This document shows, in pieces, positions 1 to 10,624 of a DNA stretch of 64,000 bases (the stretch's first letter is position 1; every line of letters starts with the position of its first letter). The notes under the pieces were generated by a model. That model was not told where the DNA came from. It did no database searches and saw nothing but the letters and a program-made list of their open reading frames with translations. The stretch is from Xestospongia bergquistia (taxonomy: Eukaryota; Porifera; Demospongiae; Haplosclerida; Petrosiidae): assembly GCA_963965975.1 (NCBI GenBank), contig OZ014424.1, forward strand, positions 3,038,001 to 3,102,000. The letters are read 5' to 3'. Both the position numbers and the translations under genes were made by a program.

Positions 1-490
1 AGTTAAAAATCATGTTGATGCCTGTTTGTAGTAGGTCTGATATCACCATTTCTAAATCAGATAAAGTCAACTCCATCCTATATTTACTTCATAATGCTAC
101 ACATTTAAGAAGTGTTTACCTTTTCTAACATCTAAATAATGGTCTTAATAGTGCCAATACCTTCTGTAGGCTATACTTTAAATGTAATGAAGATTTAGTG
201 ACAGCAAACAGTTGTATTGATGATTGTTGAATGATATATTGAAGGTATATTACCAAGAATACAGCTACAGTACAATAAAAAAATGTTTGTGAATGTTAAT
301 GTTACATTGATCAAGAGATTAAAGTAAATAGTTTATGAATTTTGGTTCTGTAGGAAAGAGGATTGCATACTTCAAGGTCATCATCATATAACATAATTTC
401 CAAAACAGTGGAAATAATAGAAAACAAAGGATGCTCCTTGTAAGACTTGCCATCTGACATTAGCCCATCTGCCCTTTGATTGCTAGTAAG
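1..490. other. No gene recognised; AT-rich sequence
   Basis: I see no open stretch with splice borders, no RNA gene and no repeat with a partner elsewhere in the window. The block shared with 9543 onward begins right after this stretch, at about position 491. Confidence 0.5.
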
Positions 491-1018
491 TATCTAATTG
501 GTGTGCATGCTACTAAATTCATATGTAAATGTATTATTGTTCTAACCTCAGTATAAATCTTAAGGACAAAAGAGATTCCAGAAATGGATTATCATAGACA
601 CATTTTTTGTGAAATTTCAGAAGCCATTTTCCTTTATTCCTTTTACGAATAAGCTTTTCTCCAATCATTCTCTTATGTCTCCTAAAATGAACAATAAGAA
701 AATACATATATGTGTGTATTCATGTATACATGTATCCTACTCTGGTCATTTAGACAATCAGCTTGGAAACAACAAATAGGGGGTGTGGTTTGTTTGGATC
801 TTTCATACGAGGATCCCTTTGTTCCTCAGACACAAATCATCTATCATGGAAGTACTGTCAAAGCTTCACTTTTATGGTCTATAGTACTGCTTCATTCATC
901 TATCCACTCATCCGTTGATAGTGTAATAGGATGTTGTATTCAAGATGGGTTCTTTATAAAGTCTACTATGAAAAGACTAGAGTAAGTCTCTCACATAAAA
1001 TATATATCAATTTGACAG

Positions 1019-1101
1019 TCCTTTGTCTAGATTCTGAAATTGAAGTGGTTATGATGTATCTAATGCAATCAAATGTTACTATTGAATGCAATATTCCACC
1101 T
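1019..1101 (+). pseudogene. Exon-like segment of unrecognised gene (copy A)
   Basis: An acceptor CAG precedes it and a GTGAGT donor follows. One frame is open and reads LCLDSEIEVV...NVTIECNIPP, ending in phase 0. The matching copy B segment (10064-10146) is the same length, 83 nt, and stays open with a few substitutions. The N-V-T sequon and the hydrophobic, Cys-containing pattern would suit a secreted or extracellular domain, but I do not recognise the family. Confidence 0.45.
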
Positions 1102-1236
1102 GTGAGTGTTTAATGCCCATTCTATGAATCTATCCATCCATTTTCTGTTTCATGTATCCATTCATCAGTCTATTGATCCATTCATCCACCCATTTATTCA
1201 TTCATTCAATCAATGCATTCATTCATTCTTTTATAG

Positions 1237-1430
1237 CCCTAGCCTCTTATTGACTTTAGCTGTTCACTGGTGGTGACATTCTCATTTGAAGCTTCTTATC
1301 CATTTGTTAGAGACTTCCAAAATGAAAAAGACATCCAACATTTTCAGGGCCTCAATCAGTCTACTGTTACTATCACAACAGATGTCACATTATTATTAAT
1401 TTTATATCGCAGAACTGCTCTGAAATGACT
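1237..1430 (+). pseudogene. Exon-like segment with nonsense change (copy A)
   Basis: It follows a TTTTATAG acceptor and starts in phase 0, matching the end of the preceding exon-like segment. The frame reads ...LIDFSCSLVVTFSFEASYP. In copy A the second codon is TAG where copy B (10282-10473) has TGG, so the A copy carries a nonsense change at 1240-1242. Product unrecognised; the sequence looks like a beta-rich extracellular region with a sequon. Confidence 0.45.
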
Positions 1431-1576
1431 CAATAATAATAATAATATTAAAGGTATTTGTTACCTAGCAACCATTAACACACACTAATTTATTTTTGCT
1501 ATTTGTCCATTCAAAATTTGAATCAAAAAATTATGCATCTATTTTAGCATAGATTGGTCTGATATTGTGGGTGGAG

Positions 1577-1655
1577 CCACAATGATCAGACTGTTCTTGC
1601 TGCATCTGGTCTTCAATATCTTGTTGGAGAAAAAGTGTTGGACATTCCTTATAAG
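1577..1655 (+). CDS. Exon-like segment, unrecognised protein (copy A)
   Basis: The open frame reads QTVLAASGLQYLVGEKVL and ends in DIPYK just before a GTAAAC donor, in phase 0. Copies B (to about 10703) and C (to about 15160) keep the frame and add one codon (a CCA, Pro), an in-frame 3-base difference that fits coding sequence. The upstream border is unclear: the same frame meets a TGA a few codons earlier, so the acceptor is probably the AG near 1577 or 1589. Family not recognised. Confidence 0.45.
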
Positions 1656-1771
1656 GTAAACTAGCAACTCCTCCACCTCTTGTGTCCATCCATCCTTCCA
1701 GCATCTATTCACCTCTTCAATACATTAACAGACTATTCGTTTATTTAACCATTTTTTCTCTTTTTGTGTAG

Positions 1772-1882
1772 ATCCATTCTGACGATATTGAGGTCCTAAC
1801 AAGTTTTCTAGAGCAATATTCTGCTGGTTCAATACCTACTCTACTTCCTTCTCTATCTTTCTTGACCTTTGGACTACAAACT
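1772..1882 (+). CDS. 111-nt exon, unrecognised protein (copy A)
   Basis: A pyrimidine-rich TTTTTGTGTAG acceptor precedes it and GTAAAT follows. The 37 codons are fully open, start and end in phase 0, and so join directly to the exon ending at 1655. The peptide begins IHSDDIEVLTSFLEQYSAGS. Similar segments follow the same acceptor at 2331, 10824 and 15282, but those lack the last nine bases and the donor. I cannot name the family; the sequence looks like a soluble alpha/beta region. Confidence 0.55.
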
Positions 1883-2330
1883 GTAAATACAACTATTTTT
1901 AACAGCTGATAACAGGGAAACTAATCCAGTTTAAACTCTCATCACTTTACTCCAAGTCTCAAGTTACAGCATACACTTTCTCAGCATTTATAGAAGGTGA
2001 GAAAGTATTATTGACTAACAATAAAGCTATCAATTAACTATAAAATAAAAAAATGATAATTCAAAATTAATTACCTATTATTAAACTTAATAATTAATAG
2101 TAATTTATAAAAAGTTTAATAATTGAGTATGTTTAAATTTTATTTCAAAAGATATATGGGTGTGGCTTAGAAAATTACTAATGAAAACATTCATAATCTC
2201 TAAAGACATTAATTTTAGTGATAGATGCAGTACATTATATGTAATGAATAGTAAGAATTAATGAATGTAAATTTTGATTCTCAAAGAAAAATACTATTTC
2301 ATACAACTTTCAGTGCATATTTTTGTGTAG

Positions 2331-2420
2331 ATCCATTCTGACGATATTGAGGTCCTAACAAGTTTTCTAGAACAATATTCTGCTGGTTCAATACCTACTC
2401 TACTTCCTTCTCTATCTTTC
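2331..2420 (+). pseudogene. Tandem partial copy of the 1772 exon
   Basis: The acceptor and about 90 bases of the 1772-1882 exon are repeated within copy A, about 560 bp downstream, together with flanking intron sequence. The donor-proximal nine bases are missing and the frame runs into a stop soon after the Phe-Phe-Lys that follows, so this is a degraded internal duplication. Confidence 0.55.
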
Positions 2421-3017
2421 TTGACCTTTTTCAAGTTATAGCATACACTTTGTCAGCATTTATAGAAGGTGAGAAAGAATTATTGACTAACAATAACAGC
2501 TATCAATTAACTTTACAATAAAATGATAATTTAAAATAAATTACCTATTATTAAACTTAATAATTTATAAAAAGTTTAATAATTGAGTTGGAAGTTATTT
2601 CAAGAGAGATCAAAGTTGTTGTGGTGACGTTTTGCTTACAATGAACAAGAGAGTCTTCCTCTAATTTTTATACCATGTTTCCTATGCCCCACCCATCAAT
2701 CTCAACTCAAGGGACTTATTGTCTTCCAATGGTATCCATTGCTAATAGCAATATGCGAGCATCCCACATTTGTAGACAAAATCACAGAAACATTAGCATC
2801 ACTTTTTGAAAGGAAATATTTTTATCATTTCTTCAAGAATTAGTATTTATTCAATTGAAGGTGTGGGCAGATACTTTTAACATTTGGAACATCACACAAA
2901 AATACATAATGAGAAATATGTGAGTTGTCGGTCTGTTCATTCATTTAATGATTAGTCCATTCATTCATCCATCTATCCATTCATTTCCTTTTAGTCAACT
3001 ATTATACATGATGATAG

Positions 3018-3257
3018 AGAGTCCCTCGAATTACTTCCACTTACAACAAAGTCCCCTACTCCAAGATTTTTACCCTCAAACTAGATGACACAGATAATGA
3101 AGATGAGACGATTGACCTAGAACTGTTATTATCACTTTCATCAGAAAGTGCTCGCTGTTCCAGTCTCCATATAAACCACACCTCTTTATTTCTACATTTG
3201 AGTTACACATTAAAATATAACTCCATTGAAGATAATGCAGAACAACAAGATAATTAA
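3018..3257 (+). CDS. Terminal exon-like ORF, acidic peptide (copy A)
   Basis: From an AG at about 3017 the frame runs 79 codons to TAA at 3255-3257. Recognisable stretches are KVPYSKIFTLKLDDTDNED, then IDLELLLSLSSES, a Cys, and an N-H-T sequon before a charged end (EDNAEQQDN). It has no ATG of its own and looks like the last exon of a spliced gene. Copy B keeps only the first half (to about 11350) before its sequence changes. The family is not recognised; an extracellular beta-sandwich is possible but unproven. Confidence 0.45.
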   Translation, partial: RVPRITSTYNKVPYSKIFTLKLDDTDNEDETIDLELLLSLSSESARCSSLHINHTSLFLHLSYTLKYNSIEDNAEQQDN

Positions 3258-3345
3258 AGATGGCAGAATTCCTCTCTGCTTAAGTAAATTCATTTTGTTT
3301 CTGATTATATTATATCAATGTTATGTGTACACTACATATACTATA

Positions 3346-3385
3346 TGTGACCGTAAATACGAATATGGTACCTAACGCGCAATTT
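3346..3385 (+). repeat. Left terminal inverted repeat of the 4.2-kb transposon
   Basis: Starts TGTGACCGTAAATACGAA; its reverse complement lies at 7510-7549 with two or three mismatches. Confidence 0.85.
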
Positions 3386-4163
3386 GAAGAATTTGAGATA
3401 GTCACACGACATGGTTAAGCTTGTTTTTGGCTACAAAATGTTTTTTGTCCTTTTGGAATCACGCGTCCCGTTTCCAAGATACGCGAGGAGGAAGACGCTT
3501 TGTTTGTTAATTATTTTATTGCGAAAAATGCATTTTTAGCTATTTTTCAATGTTTCCGTAATCTTACTCCGTATTGAATAATGTCACATGATAAACCACA
3601 AGACCTCGTGGTGGCTAAATAGCCAGGAAGGTGATGGCGATGCTCTCATTTGACTTCTTTACTACGAAGAAGGCTAAACTATGTCTGATTAGTAAGTGAA
3701 GTATTTGATAGATTAGTATACTATTCTGTCACTGTCCAATAGGTGCCGCGCTACCTTCTCATGATGAATTTAGATTGGAGTCAAAGAATCTCGAGATGTG
3801 TCAACATTTTATTAGTTAAAGGTTAGACTTTACTAGATAATGTATGTTAGTTCTAAGTGACAGAACTCATGCAAATAAAGACGTTGGATAGTGTACAATA
3901 AAAACTGTTTCTGCCTTATTGTTTGTTAATCTTATTATTGAGTTTGAAGTCAAAGTATTATAACTATTATCATTGTGGTAGAATGTTGTGTATTGTTGGT
4001 GATATGTCAATAGTACTAAATGTTACTTTTTAAAAGTTGGATTAGGCATTTTCACACTCTACCAGAATATTCATTTCCTCATTCCTGCTTAACTTTTAAT
4101 GTAACAATTGAAATCTTTTGTTGTAAATGGTGATTCTTAAAAGAACCGTTAAAAATTGTTTTT

Positions 4164-4320
4164 GGTTCTGAAAAGAACCATTGTAAAGAATGAGAGTGGT
4201 GGTTCTGAAAAGAACCGTTATAAAGAATGGGAGTGGTGGTTCTGCATTGTAAGAATGGGAGTGGTGGTTCTGAAAAGAACCATTGTAAAGAATGGGAGTG
4301 GTGGTTCTGAAAAGTATCGT
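4164..4320. repeat. 37-bp minisatellite with hairpin core
   Basis: About five copies of a 37-bp unit start at about 4164, 4201, 4238, 4266 and 4303; the third is shortened and the last is partial. Each unit holds GGTTCTGAAAAGAACC, a short perfect dyad around AAAA, followed by a purine-rich stretch ending GGGAGTGGT. It lies downstream of the transposon gene, between its last exon and the left end. The minus-strand open frames here are repeat artefacts rich in FRTTTPILYN-type repeats. Confidence 0.8.
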
Positions 4321-4419
4321 TAACAGGAATATTATAAGTTGAAATGCCCAGTAATGATGAAGCAATGAAATTAGTTGCTCTTTTGACAGGATCTTCGATT
4401 ATGGCCAGCAATACCACAA

Positions 4420-7237
4420 TTACCACAGATTCTTAATCGCTTTCTTGGAGGGGAATCTAAAATACCATAAATATGTTATTGATTTAGTTAATTTACCTGA
4501 TGTTGATTCTTGACTTTGTAAGTCTAGAGGAGCTTCAACATCTTGTTCTGAAGAGGAGACGTGTTGTTCATTAGAGCAATTTTTTGGTCTTAATGCAGTA
4601 GGTTGTGGACAAGTGAGATCCTTTGATCTCAAAGAAGTACAAAATGGTCGGATTTTTTCGAAGAGATACCACTGCCTCTTCTCAGACAATCCCTTTGGAT
4701 GAACTACAGGTGGTAATTAGGCTGATGATGGGCTCCAAGATAAATCACTCTTTCTAAGATCAAGCTCCAGCTGTTCAGAATCACTGAACCTTTTAACAAA
4801 GACCCTGCCTGGCTTCTCAGCAACAAAGTAAAACTGATGATACTGCTTGATGTTTGGGACCTTTTTGAAATATACACCAAGATGAGTGGACCAATCATAC
4901 GTTGGAACTATCATTTGTCCATCCTGTGTTCCTACAAGTCTTGTTTCGTTAAGTGCTGCTGACTCGTTAATCATTTGAACGATGTCTTGCAGGCATTCGA
5001 CATTTGTTTTTTTTGTATTTTTGTTTGATTAGTCCAAAACCTGCATCTGGTGCAAACTTGGTATGTCCAACTACCATAAATGAGAGAATAATGGATCTGC
5101 TCAGACCAACCATCACTCTCCAGCACAGATACTATTTTAAGTAAATTTAATATTAATAATGATGATAATTTTGATAGTTATTATTTTACCTGAATAACTG
5201 TGTTATTCTTGTTTTGTCCTATACAGTTGTCGGCATGCATAGACTGGTGCATCTCTCCGAGCCCAAAGTTAGTGAGAAAGTCATGTAACAAGCTAACAAC
5301 CTTGTTCGATCCTTTGCCAGTGTCACAAGATTCATCAATCAAGTAGTTAACCTAGAAAAGGACTGCCTGCTATGTAAGTATTGTATGATTAATATTTACC
5401 TGTCTGGGTATTCCCTCACAGCATATACCAAATAGCCCACACTTTTCTGGTGTTAGGAAATAAATTGGTCCAGGTTGTAAGGGGTTGCTTGGATAATGCA
5501 TTTGCTGTGCAAAATCAAAACTTAGATGAAGACTTATGTCTCTTGTACAGTTAGTAATGGAGGTTCTAAAGGAGGCAGACAGAAAGTTAGTTCATCGATT
5601 GTGAACCCTTGTTCAATGTTATTTTTGCTTTTAGCACATTCAGCTTTGTAGAAATTTCTCTCGATTGTTGCTTGCTCAATGTGAGCCTTTGCTGAATCAA
5701 TGATCTAGTATAAATTATCATTATTACCTTTGTTGTTATCGTTCATATTTACCTGTAGTTTGTGAGACTCAGATGAATTAGCAGCCTGAGTAATTGCAAC
5801 AGAATTTCTCTGGCATATCCAGCAGAGATCTGATCTTGGTTTTGTGATGACGACGTGAGGAGCAAACTTCTTCCATATTTTGATAAAGCTCATGTATCCA
5901 GCTATACGTCTTGATGATGGATGGTCCATTTGCACGAATGTAATCATTCCATACTCCTCTCTTTGTCATGTGAGTCGGAAGCAATTGTATGTCTATTCTT
6001 TTATAACCAGGGATTCTCCCTGGTAGTAAAATACCATGAGTTTCAGCGTAGTTTTTTATGAATGTGACTGTATGTTTCAGTTCCTCTGTTGTGTATGCAT
6101 TGTGTGGTAGCCGATTAGCATTGCCGTGAATTCTTGTATTTAATCCGTAGTTGAGATAGCTTAGCCTGATGGCATCTAATCTCTTTCTACTGATGCTATG
6201 CAAGAATAGAAAAGTTGTCCTACAAATCTATAAGATATATTCTGTTAGTCAATTGTTGAAAGCTGTGCTTACACTACCTTAATACCTTGATGCATGAACT
6301 GTGTTCTTATTTTTTCTCTGTCCTTTACCTGATGTCCTCTATGGTGAATCTTTGTAGATGTCGATATGCTGGCCATTATTTGTCCAAAAATAACAAAATC
6401 AAGTGTCGAATGGTCCAATGCTTGACATTGACTCCTAATAGATTCGTAGTGGTCTACTGAGAAGGCTCTGCTACAAGGACCATTCCTATATGACCCACAC
6501 CCACATCCAGTCTCAAAGAAGTAATCTATTTTCTCTTTTTCATTTCTGTCTATACCTCTGTCATCCAGCGTAACCTCAACTGAAATATCACAATGAAATT
6601 GATGGTCAACTATGGTAATAGATTGACTAACTTTCTTGTACTGCTATGTCAGCAGATTCATAAACAACATCTACTGTAATTATGGTATGTCTGAAGATTT
6701 TGTTTTATTGAGCTTACTTTCATCATTTTCCCTTTGTGGTAGAGTAATAACATTAACTGTACTCCTTTCCAAAGGAGTGTGTATGAATTGTACAAGACAT
6801 TGTCTGTTTTATCTTGTACATCATTAGGTGCTGCTACTTCATTAGTGTCTGTGGTATGCTGCTCGATTTCTTCTACAAAAGAGGTATGACTATGTTTCAT
6901 TAATGTAGCATCTACCTTCTGTAGTCTCTTCAGGACCCTCAATAATACCACTTCCCAATATTGTAGAAGCCTCTATGTGATGATGATATTCGGAGAGGTC
7001 TACTTCTTCGTCGCCTTAAAATAATTATGTTTGATTATTAAATAATTAGTAAAGTCAAAGTAAAACTAGAAATAGTAAGAATTTAATAAACATACTGGAA
7101 TAGTCATCGAAGGAACTGTCTTCGCTAAGGAAGTGTTCCTCTATAAAGGATTCTAGTAGAGATTGGTCACTGGAACAAAACGATCTACTCGTGGTAAGAT
7201 CATTCAAGACTTTAACAATTTGTTTTGTTTTCTCCAT
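4420..7237 (-). pseudogene. Broken multi-exon transposon protein of the DUF7869-like family
   Basis: The gene reads leftward. Exon 1 (7237-7096, ATG to a GTATGT donor) is acidic. Later exons hold a Cys-rich stretch (GCGCGSYRNGPCS, near 6500), HSISRKRLDAIRLSYLNYGL and HGNANRLPHN (6203 leftward), LLPGRIPGYKRIDIQLLP, KPRSDLCWICQRN (near 5830), a MHADNCIGQNKN-type core (near 5230) and VPTYDWSTHLGVYFKKVPN (near 4890). I remember this order from repeated invertebrate proteins of the DUF7869 type, with the HADNCxGQNKN core probably nuclease-like. Two breaks are visible: a frameshift between about 5900 and 5947, and an in-frame TAA at 4717-4719 between SWSPSSA and the continuing ...VVHPKGLSEKRQWYLFEK. 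The family call comes from memory of motifs, not from a search. Confidence 0.7.
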
Positions 7238-7509
7238 CGAATTCTAACTGAAAGTAACAGCTGCAGCTCTTAGCGCGCAAGGGCCTGTGTTACCAGGGCA
7301 GTGCATCGCGTCAAGCATGGCTCCATTCGCGGTAAAACCGTATACTATAACAGTTGTGTTAGAAAAATTGTAACATTGGAAAACAGAGTTTTGTTAAGTT
7401 TGAAAGAGCAACATGAAGTATAGTGTTTGTGAACGTTGACCATACCGAAATCTCGATTTCCATTAGTCAACCATTTCGAACATACTTTAGCCTGTAGTGA
7501 AAAAACAAT

Positions 7510-7549
7510 AATTGCGCATTAGGTACCATTTTCGTATTTACGGTCACAT
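7510..7549 (-). repeat. Right terminal inverted repeat of the 4.2-kb transposon
   Basis: On the minus strand it starts TGTGACCGTAAATACGAA, matching the left end, and is followed by TATA. Confidence 0.85.
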
Positions 7550-7601
7550 ATATGCCAATTGATAACACTAACAATGATATCATTATTTTATTGCCGTGCA
7601 G

Positions 7602-7791
7602 GTTGTCTGTTATCACGTGCAACAAGTGAAGACAATTTTCTCTGTGACTTGAGATTAAAACTTAGACTCTTTTCACTTCTTGATGCCAATGAGCTAGCAG
7701 ACATTACTTAAGAGACTTTATGTAGTCCAACAGATCCTATTATCAACATACATCAATGTTTCTGTCCAGCAGCTAGTTCACTGAATGGAAG
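7602..7791 (+). pseudogene. Exon-like segment with in-frame stop, next to the transposon
   Basis: A GTGCAG acceptor and a GTACTC donor border one frame that reads CLLSRATSEDNFLCDLRLKL, then FSLLDANELADIT, one TAA near 7709, and continues to CFCPAASSLNGR. The run of plausible coding sequence on both sides of a single stop points to a decayed exon. It lies in the part of block A missing from copy B. Family not recognised. Confidence 0.4.
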
Positions 7792-7884
7792 GTACTCATG
7801 TTCTTTTTTAGCTTTCTAATCTCTTTCTCTTTCCCATAGTTTGAGTGGTTAGTATAAGATGAGTTCCTCTTGTTTTTTTGTCAT

Positions 7885-8040
7885 TGGAGAGCTCATCCTT
7901 TCATGTCGTTTATAACCCATAGCATCTCATGTACAAGGATATTATGGAAAGTTTGCAAATTGTATTTTCAACCAAGAACAAATCAACTTTGTGTTTGATG
8001 CTCAAGATTGTATGCATCAAATTCTATTGGTTAGTTTGTT
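7885..8040 (+). pseudogene. Exon-like segment shared by copies A and B
   Basis: The segment and its partner at about 11470-11635 differ at few positions. The frame reading SHVQG..GKFANC.FN.EQINF.FDAQDCMHQILL is open in both. A second frame is open too, so the true frame is uncertain. In both copies it is followed by a CATT/CATC microsatellite. Confidence 0.3.
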
Positions 8041-8047
8041 ATTTGCC

Positions 8048-8155
8048 TTGTCATTCATTCATCCATCCATTCATTCATTCGTGCGTTCATCTATTCATTC
8101 ATTCATGCGTTCATCTATTCATCCATCCATTCATTCATTTGCCATTTATCCATCC
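8048..8155. repeat. CATT/CATC tetranucleotide microsatellite
   Basis: Imperfect (CATT)n and (CATC)n runs. Sister tracts lie at about 1130-1215, 2938-2990, 10175-10275, 11180-11235, 11640-11740 and 15645-15690, mostly just upstream of exon-like acceptors in the duplicated blocks. They produce meaningless Ser-Ile-His-Pro repeats in open frames. Confidence 0.85.
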
Positions 8156-8736
8156 ATTACAGCACTTTTAAAAAGCAATGATTATTACTAGCTACAAAAT
8201 CAACAAAAAAAGCAAATAATGGTTACTTCTACTTCACACTGTCCGGCTCACCCATGTCGTTCCCACATATCTCTCTTAATTCAGTCTCCCTTTTGACTTC
8301 TCTTTAATAGAGACACTCAACAGGACCCTGTAGCTCACCCTTTTCTCCTCCTCCATTTTACTCACCAAAGAAGCATAAACACAAAAGAAGTATCTCCTGG
8401 TCAACAACACTAAGATCCTCACTCTTAGTCCCATAATGTAGCAACATGAGGAGCGCGAGCAATAGTACTGGCAGCTGATAGTAATTGTGACACTCTTTGA
8501 AGTAACACAAGTAGTCGTTTTACTTTCTCTATTTCTGTTATACCAAGTTTAATGGAGGATTTCTTTTAGTTGGTTATAAAAGTGCTGCCTCTTCATGTGG
8601 AGGTCTACTTACATAGCAGGTTTGTCCTCAAATATACTATGAATGTTATTATAGAATATGAATAATTATTAGTGAAATCATTAATTATTTATTTTATGTA
8701 TTTACAAAAACTGTTTGACTCTTTCTTAAGTATCTA

Positions 8737-9542
8737 TACCATGTCCAAGTTGAGAAGAGCCACCCAGACATGCGAATAACTTTGCCGTTTTACGTGCTAT
8801 CGACATGAAACTTGCACAATCGATTTATCTTGCAAATGCGCATTTTATATATAAAAATTGGCTTTCTAGCACTACGAGAAAGTACCAAACTAGAAAACTC
8901 CATACATTTTCAATGGCATACCTTTCACATAGTTCGAATTGCACACCTTCGAAGGTTTAATAAAAAACAATTTTCGCTTTGAGAAGTCAGCCATCTGTCA
9001 CGTGGCCATTCAAAATTACAATTCTAATTATATGAACAAATGGTATATTATAACAATTATTATTAAAATAATATATAAAATAATAAATATTTTTCGTCTG
9101 ATGGCTTCACGATCAAAATCATCAACTAACAGGTGTCTGGAGAATCTGTACCTCTTCGTTGGAGTTGAAAAGGCAGCTCCTCCTGTGCTGAGTTTCTCCT
9201 TCCGTAACCTCTTGATGCTGGCACGTGAAAGTTTTGTAGCATCAGAGGTTCGTTTCAGAGATCCTTCAGTCCGTTTACGCCTGCCAAGTTCCTCAAAATA
9301 TTCATAGACATTCGCAACAACCTCCTTTGTTTGCGCTCTCAATCTCTTTCCAGTTGGCATGTTTACAAACACGAGAGAAAACGTGGTGTGTTCGCATGAC
9401 ATTCACGTGAACAAATAATGAATATAATTAAAATGTGCTTCAACGCTAATTGTTTATAATAGGTGAGGAAATACCTCACCTTACATTCCATGCATAAAAC
9501 ACCTTTTTTTAATGAAGGGCTCTTCTCAACTTGGACATGGTA
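8737..9542 (-). mobile_element. 806-bp TA-flanked DNA transposon relic
   Basis: The ends are inverted repeats beginning TACCATGTCCAAGTTGAGAA. TA flanks each side (8735-8736 and 9543-9544). The empty site survives in the paralogous sequence at 491-500 (AAGTATCTAATTGG), so the insertion boundaries and TA duplication can be read directly. TA target use fits the Tc1/mariner (IS630) group. It carries only an N-terminal transposase-like reading frame on the minus strand, so it is a deletion derivative. A more degraded inverted copy lies at 31374-31870. Confidence 0.8.
9082..9402 (-). pseudogene. N-terminal fragment of a transposase-like DNA-binding protein
   Basis: The frame opens at ATG 9402 and reads VFVNMPTGKRLRAQTKEVV, then VYEYFEELGRRKRTEGSLKR and LSRASIKRLRKEK, and later HLLVDDFDREAIRRK, before losing coding character in an Ile/Tyr-rich run encoded by AT-rich DNA. 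A basic helix-rich N-terminus followed by a D-D-F-D-x-x-A-I-R-R segment resembles the DNA-binding start of Tc1-type DDE transposases. The catalytic domain is absent. The fit with the TA target site supports the assignment; it is not proven. Confidence 0.55.
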
Positions 9543-10063
9543 TAATTGGTGTGCATGCTACTAAATTCACATGTAAATGTATTATTGTTCTAACCTCAGT
9601 ATAGATCTTAAGGACAAAAGAGATTCCAGAAATGGATTATCATAGACACATTTTTTGGGAAATTTTAGAAGCCATTTTCCTTTATTCCTTTTACGAATAA
9701 GTTTTTCTCTAATCATTCTCTTATGGCTCCTAAAATGAACAATAAGAAAATACATATATATGTGTATTCATGTATACATGTATCCTACTCTGATCATTTA
9801 GACAATCAGCTTGGAAACAACAAATAAGGGGTGTGGTTTGTTTGGATCTTTCATACGAGGATCCCTTTGTTCCTCAGACACAAATCATCTATCATGGAAG
9901 TACTGTCAAAGCTTCACTTTTATGGTCTATAGTACTGCTTCATTCATCTATCCACTCATCCGTTGATAGTATAATAGTATGTTGTATTCGAGATGGGTTC
10001 TTTATAGTCTACTATGAAAATTACTAGAGTAAGTCTCTCACATAAAATATATCAATTCGACAG

Positions 10064-10146
10064 TCCTTTGTCTAGATTCTGAAATTGAAGTGGTTATGGC
10101 GTATCCAATGCAATCAAATGTTACTATTGAATGCAATGTTCCACTA
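10064..10146 (+). CDS. Exon-like segment (copy B), unrecognised protein
   Basis: An 83-nt segment with CAG acceptor and GTGAGT donor, open in the same frame as 1019-1101, reading LCLDSEIEVVMAYPMQSN and ending ECNVPL. Its phase-0 end fits the phase-0 start of the next segment at 10282. Confidence 0.45.
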
Positions 10147-10281
10147 GTGAGTTTTTAATGTCCATTCCATGAATCTATCCATCCATTTTCTATTTCATGT
10201 ATCCATTCATCAGTCTATTGATCCATTTATCCACCTATTTATTCATTCATTCAATCAATGCATTCATTCATTCTTTTATAG

Positions 10282-10473
10282 CCCTGGCCTCTTATTGACT
10301 TTAGCTGTTCACTGGTGGCGACATTCTCATTTGAAGCTTCTTATCCATTTGTTAGAGACTTCCAAAATGAAAAAGACATCCAACATTTTCAGGGCCTCAA
10401 TCAGTCTACTGTTATTATCACAACAGATGTCACATTATTATTAATTTTATATCGCAGAACTGCTCTGAAATGA
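10282..10473 (+). CDS. Exon-like segment ending in a stop (copy B)
   Basis: After the TTTTATAG acceptor the frame is open for 63 codons (PWPLIDFSCSLVATFSFEAS onward) to TGA at 10471-10473. In copy A the second codon is a stop. It could be a true last exon, or an exon whose donor has been lost. No family recognised. Confidence 0.45.
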   Translation, partial: PWPLIDFSCSLVATFSFEASYPFVRDFQNEKDIQHFQGLNQSTVIITTDVTLLLILYRRTALK

Positions 10474-10624
10474 CTCAATAATAATAATAATATTAAAGGT
10501 ATTTGTTACCTAGCAACCATTAACACACACTAATTTATTTTTGCTATTTGTCCATTACAAATTTGAATCAAAAAATTATGTATCTATTTTAGCATAGATT
10601 GGTCTGATATTGTGGGTGGAGGCA

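Larger units (their letters stand above)
3346..7549 (-). mobile_element. 4.2-kb DNA transposon with about 40-bp terminal inverted repeats
   Basis: The ends are inverted copies of one another: both begin TGTGACCGTAAATACGAA and continue through GGTACCTAA and GCGCAATT, about 40 bp with two or three mismatches. TATA flanks both ends (3342-3345 and 7550-7553), consistent with a 4-bp target duplication, although a shorter TA cannot be excluded. The element carries one spliced gene on the minus strand (4420-7237), now broken, and a hairpin minisatellite at 4164-4320. It sits inside duplicated block A and is absent from copy B. Superfamily not assigned. Confidence 0.8.
491..8736 (+). repeat. Duplicated block, copy A (interrupted by a 4.2-kb transposon)
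   Basis: Sequence from about 491 to 3110 and from about 7830 to 8736 reappears almost base for base at 9543-12205 (copy B), and parts appear again at 15001-15990 (copy C). The copies share exon-like stretches, intron microsatellites of CATT/CATC type and flanking sequence. Copy A holds extra DNA that copy B lacks: about 3110-7830, which includes the transposon at 3346-7549 and the exon at 7602-7791. Copy B joins the two parts through a short segment (about 11350-11435) that also occurs near 12815 and 15810. The arrangement is a direct tandem duplication followed by indels. Exact end points are approximate because they were aligned by eye. Confidence 0.8.

Noticed and set aside
4079..4426. Minus-strand frames of 115 and 89 codons
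   Set aside because: They are translations of the 37-bp minisatellite and have no non-repeat support.
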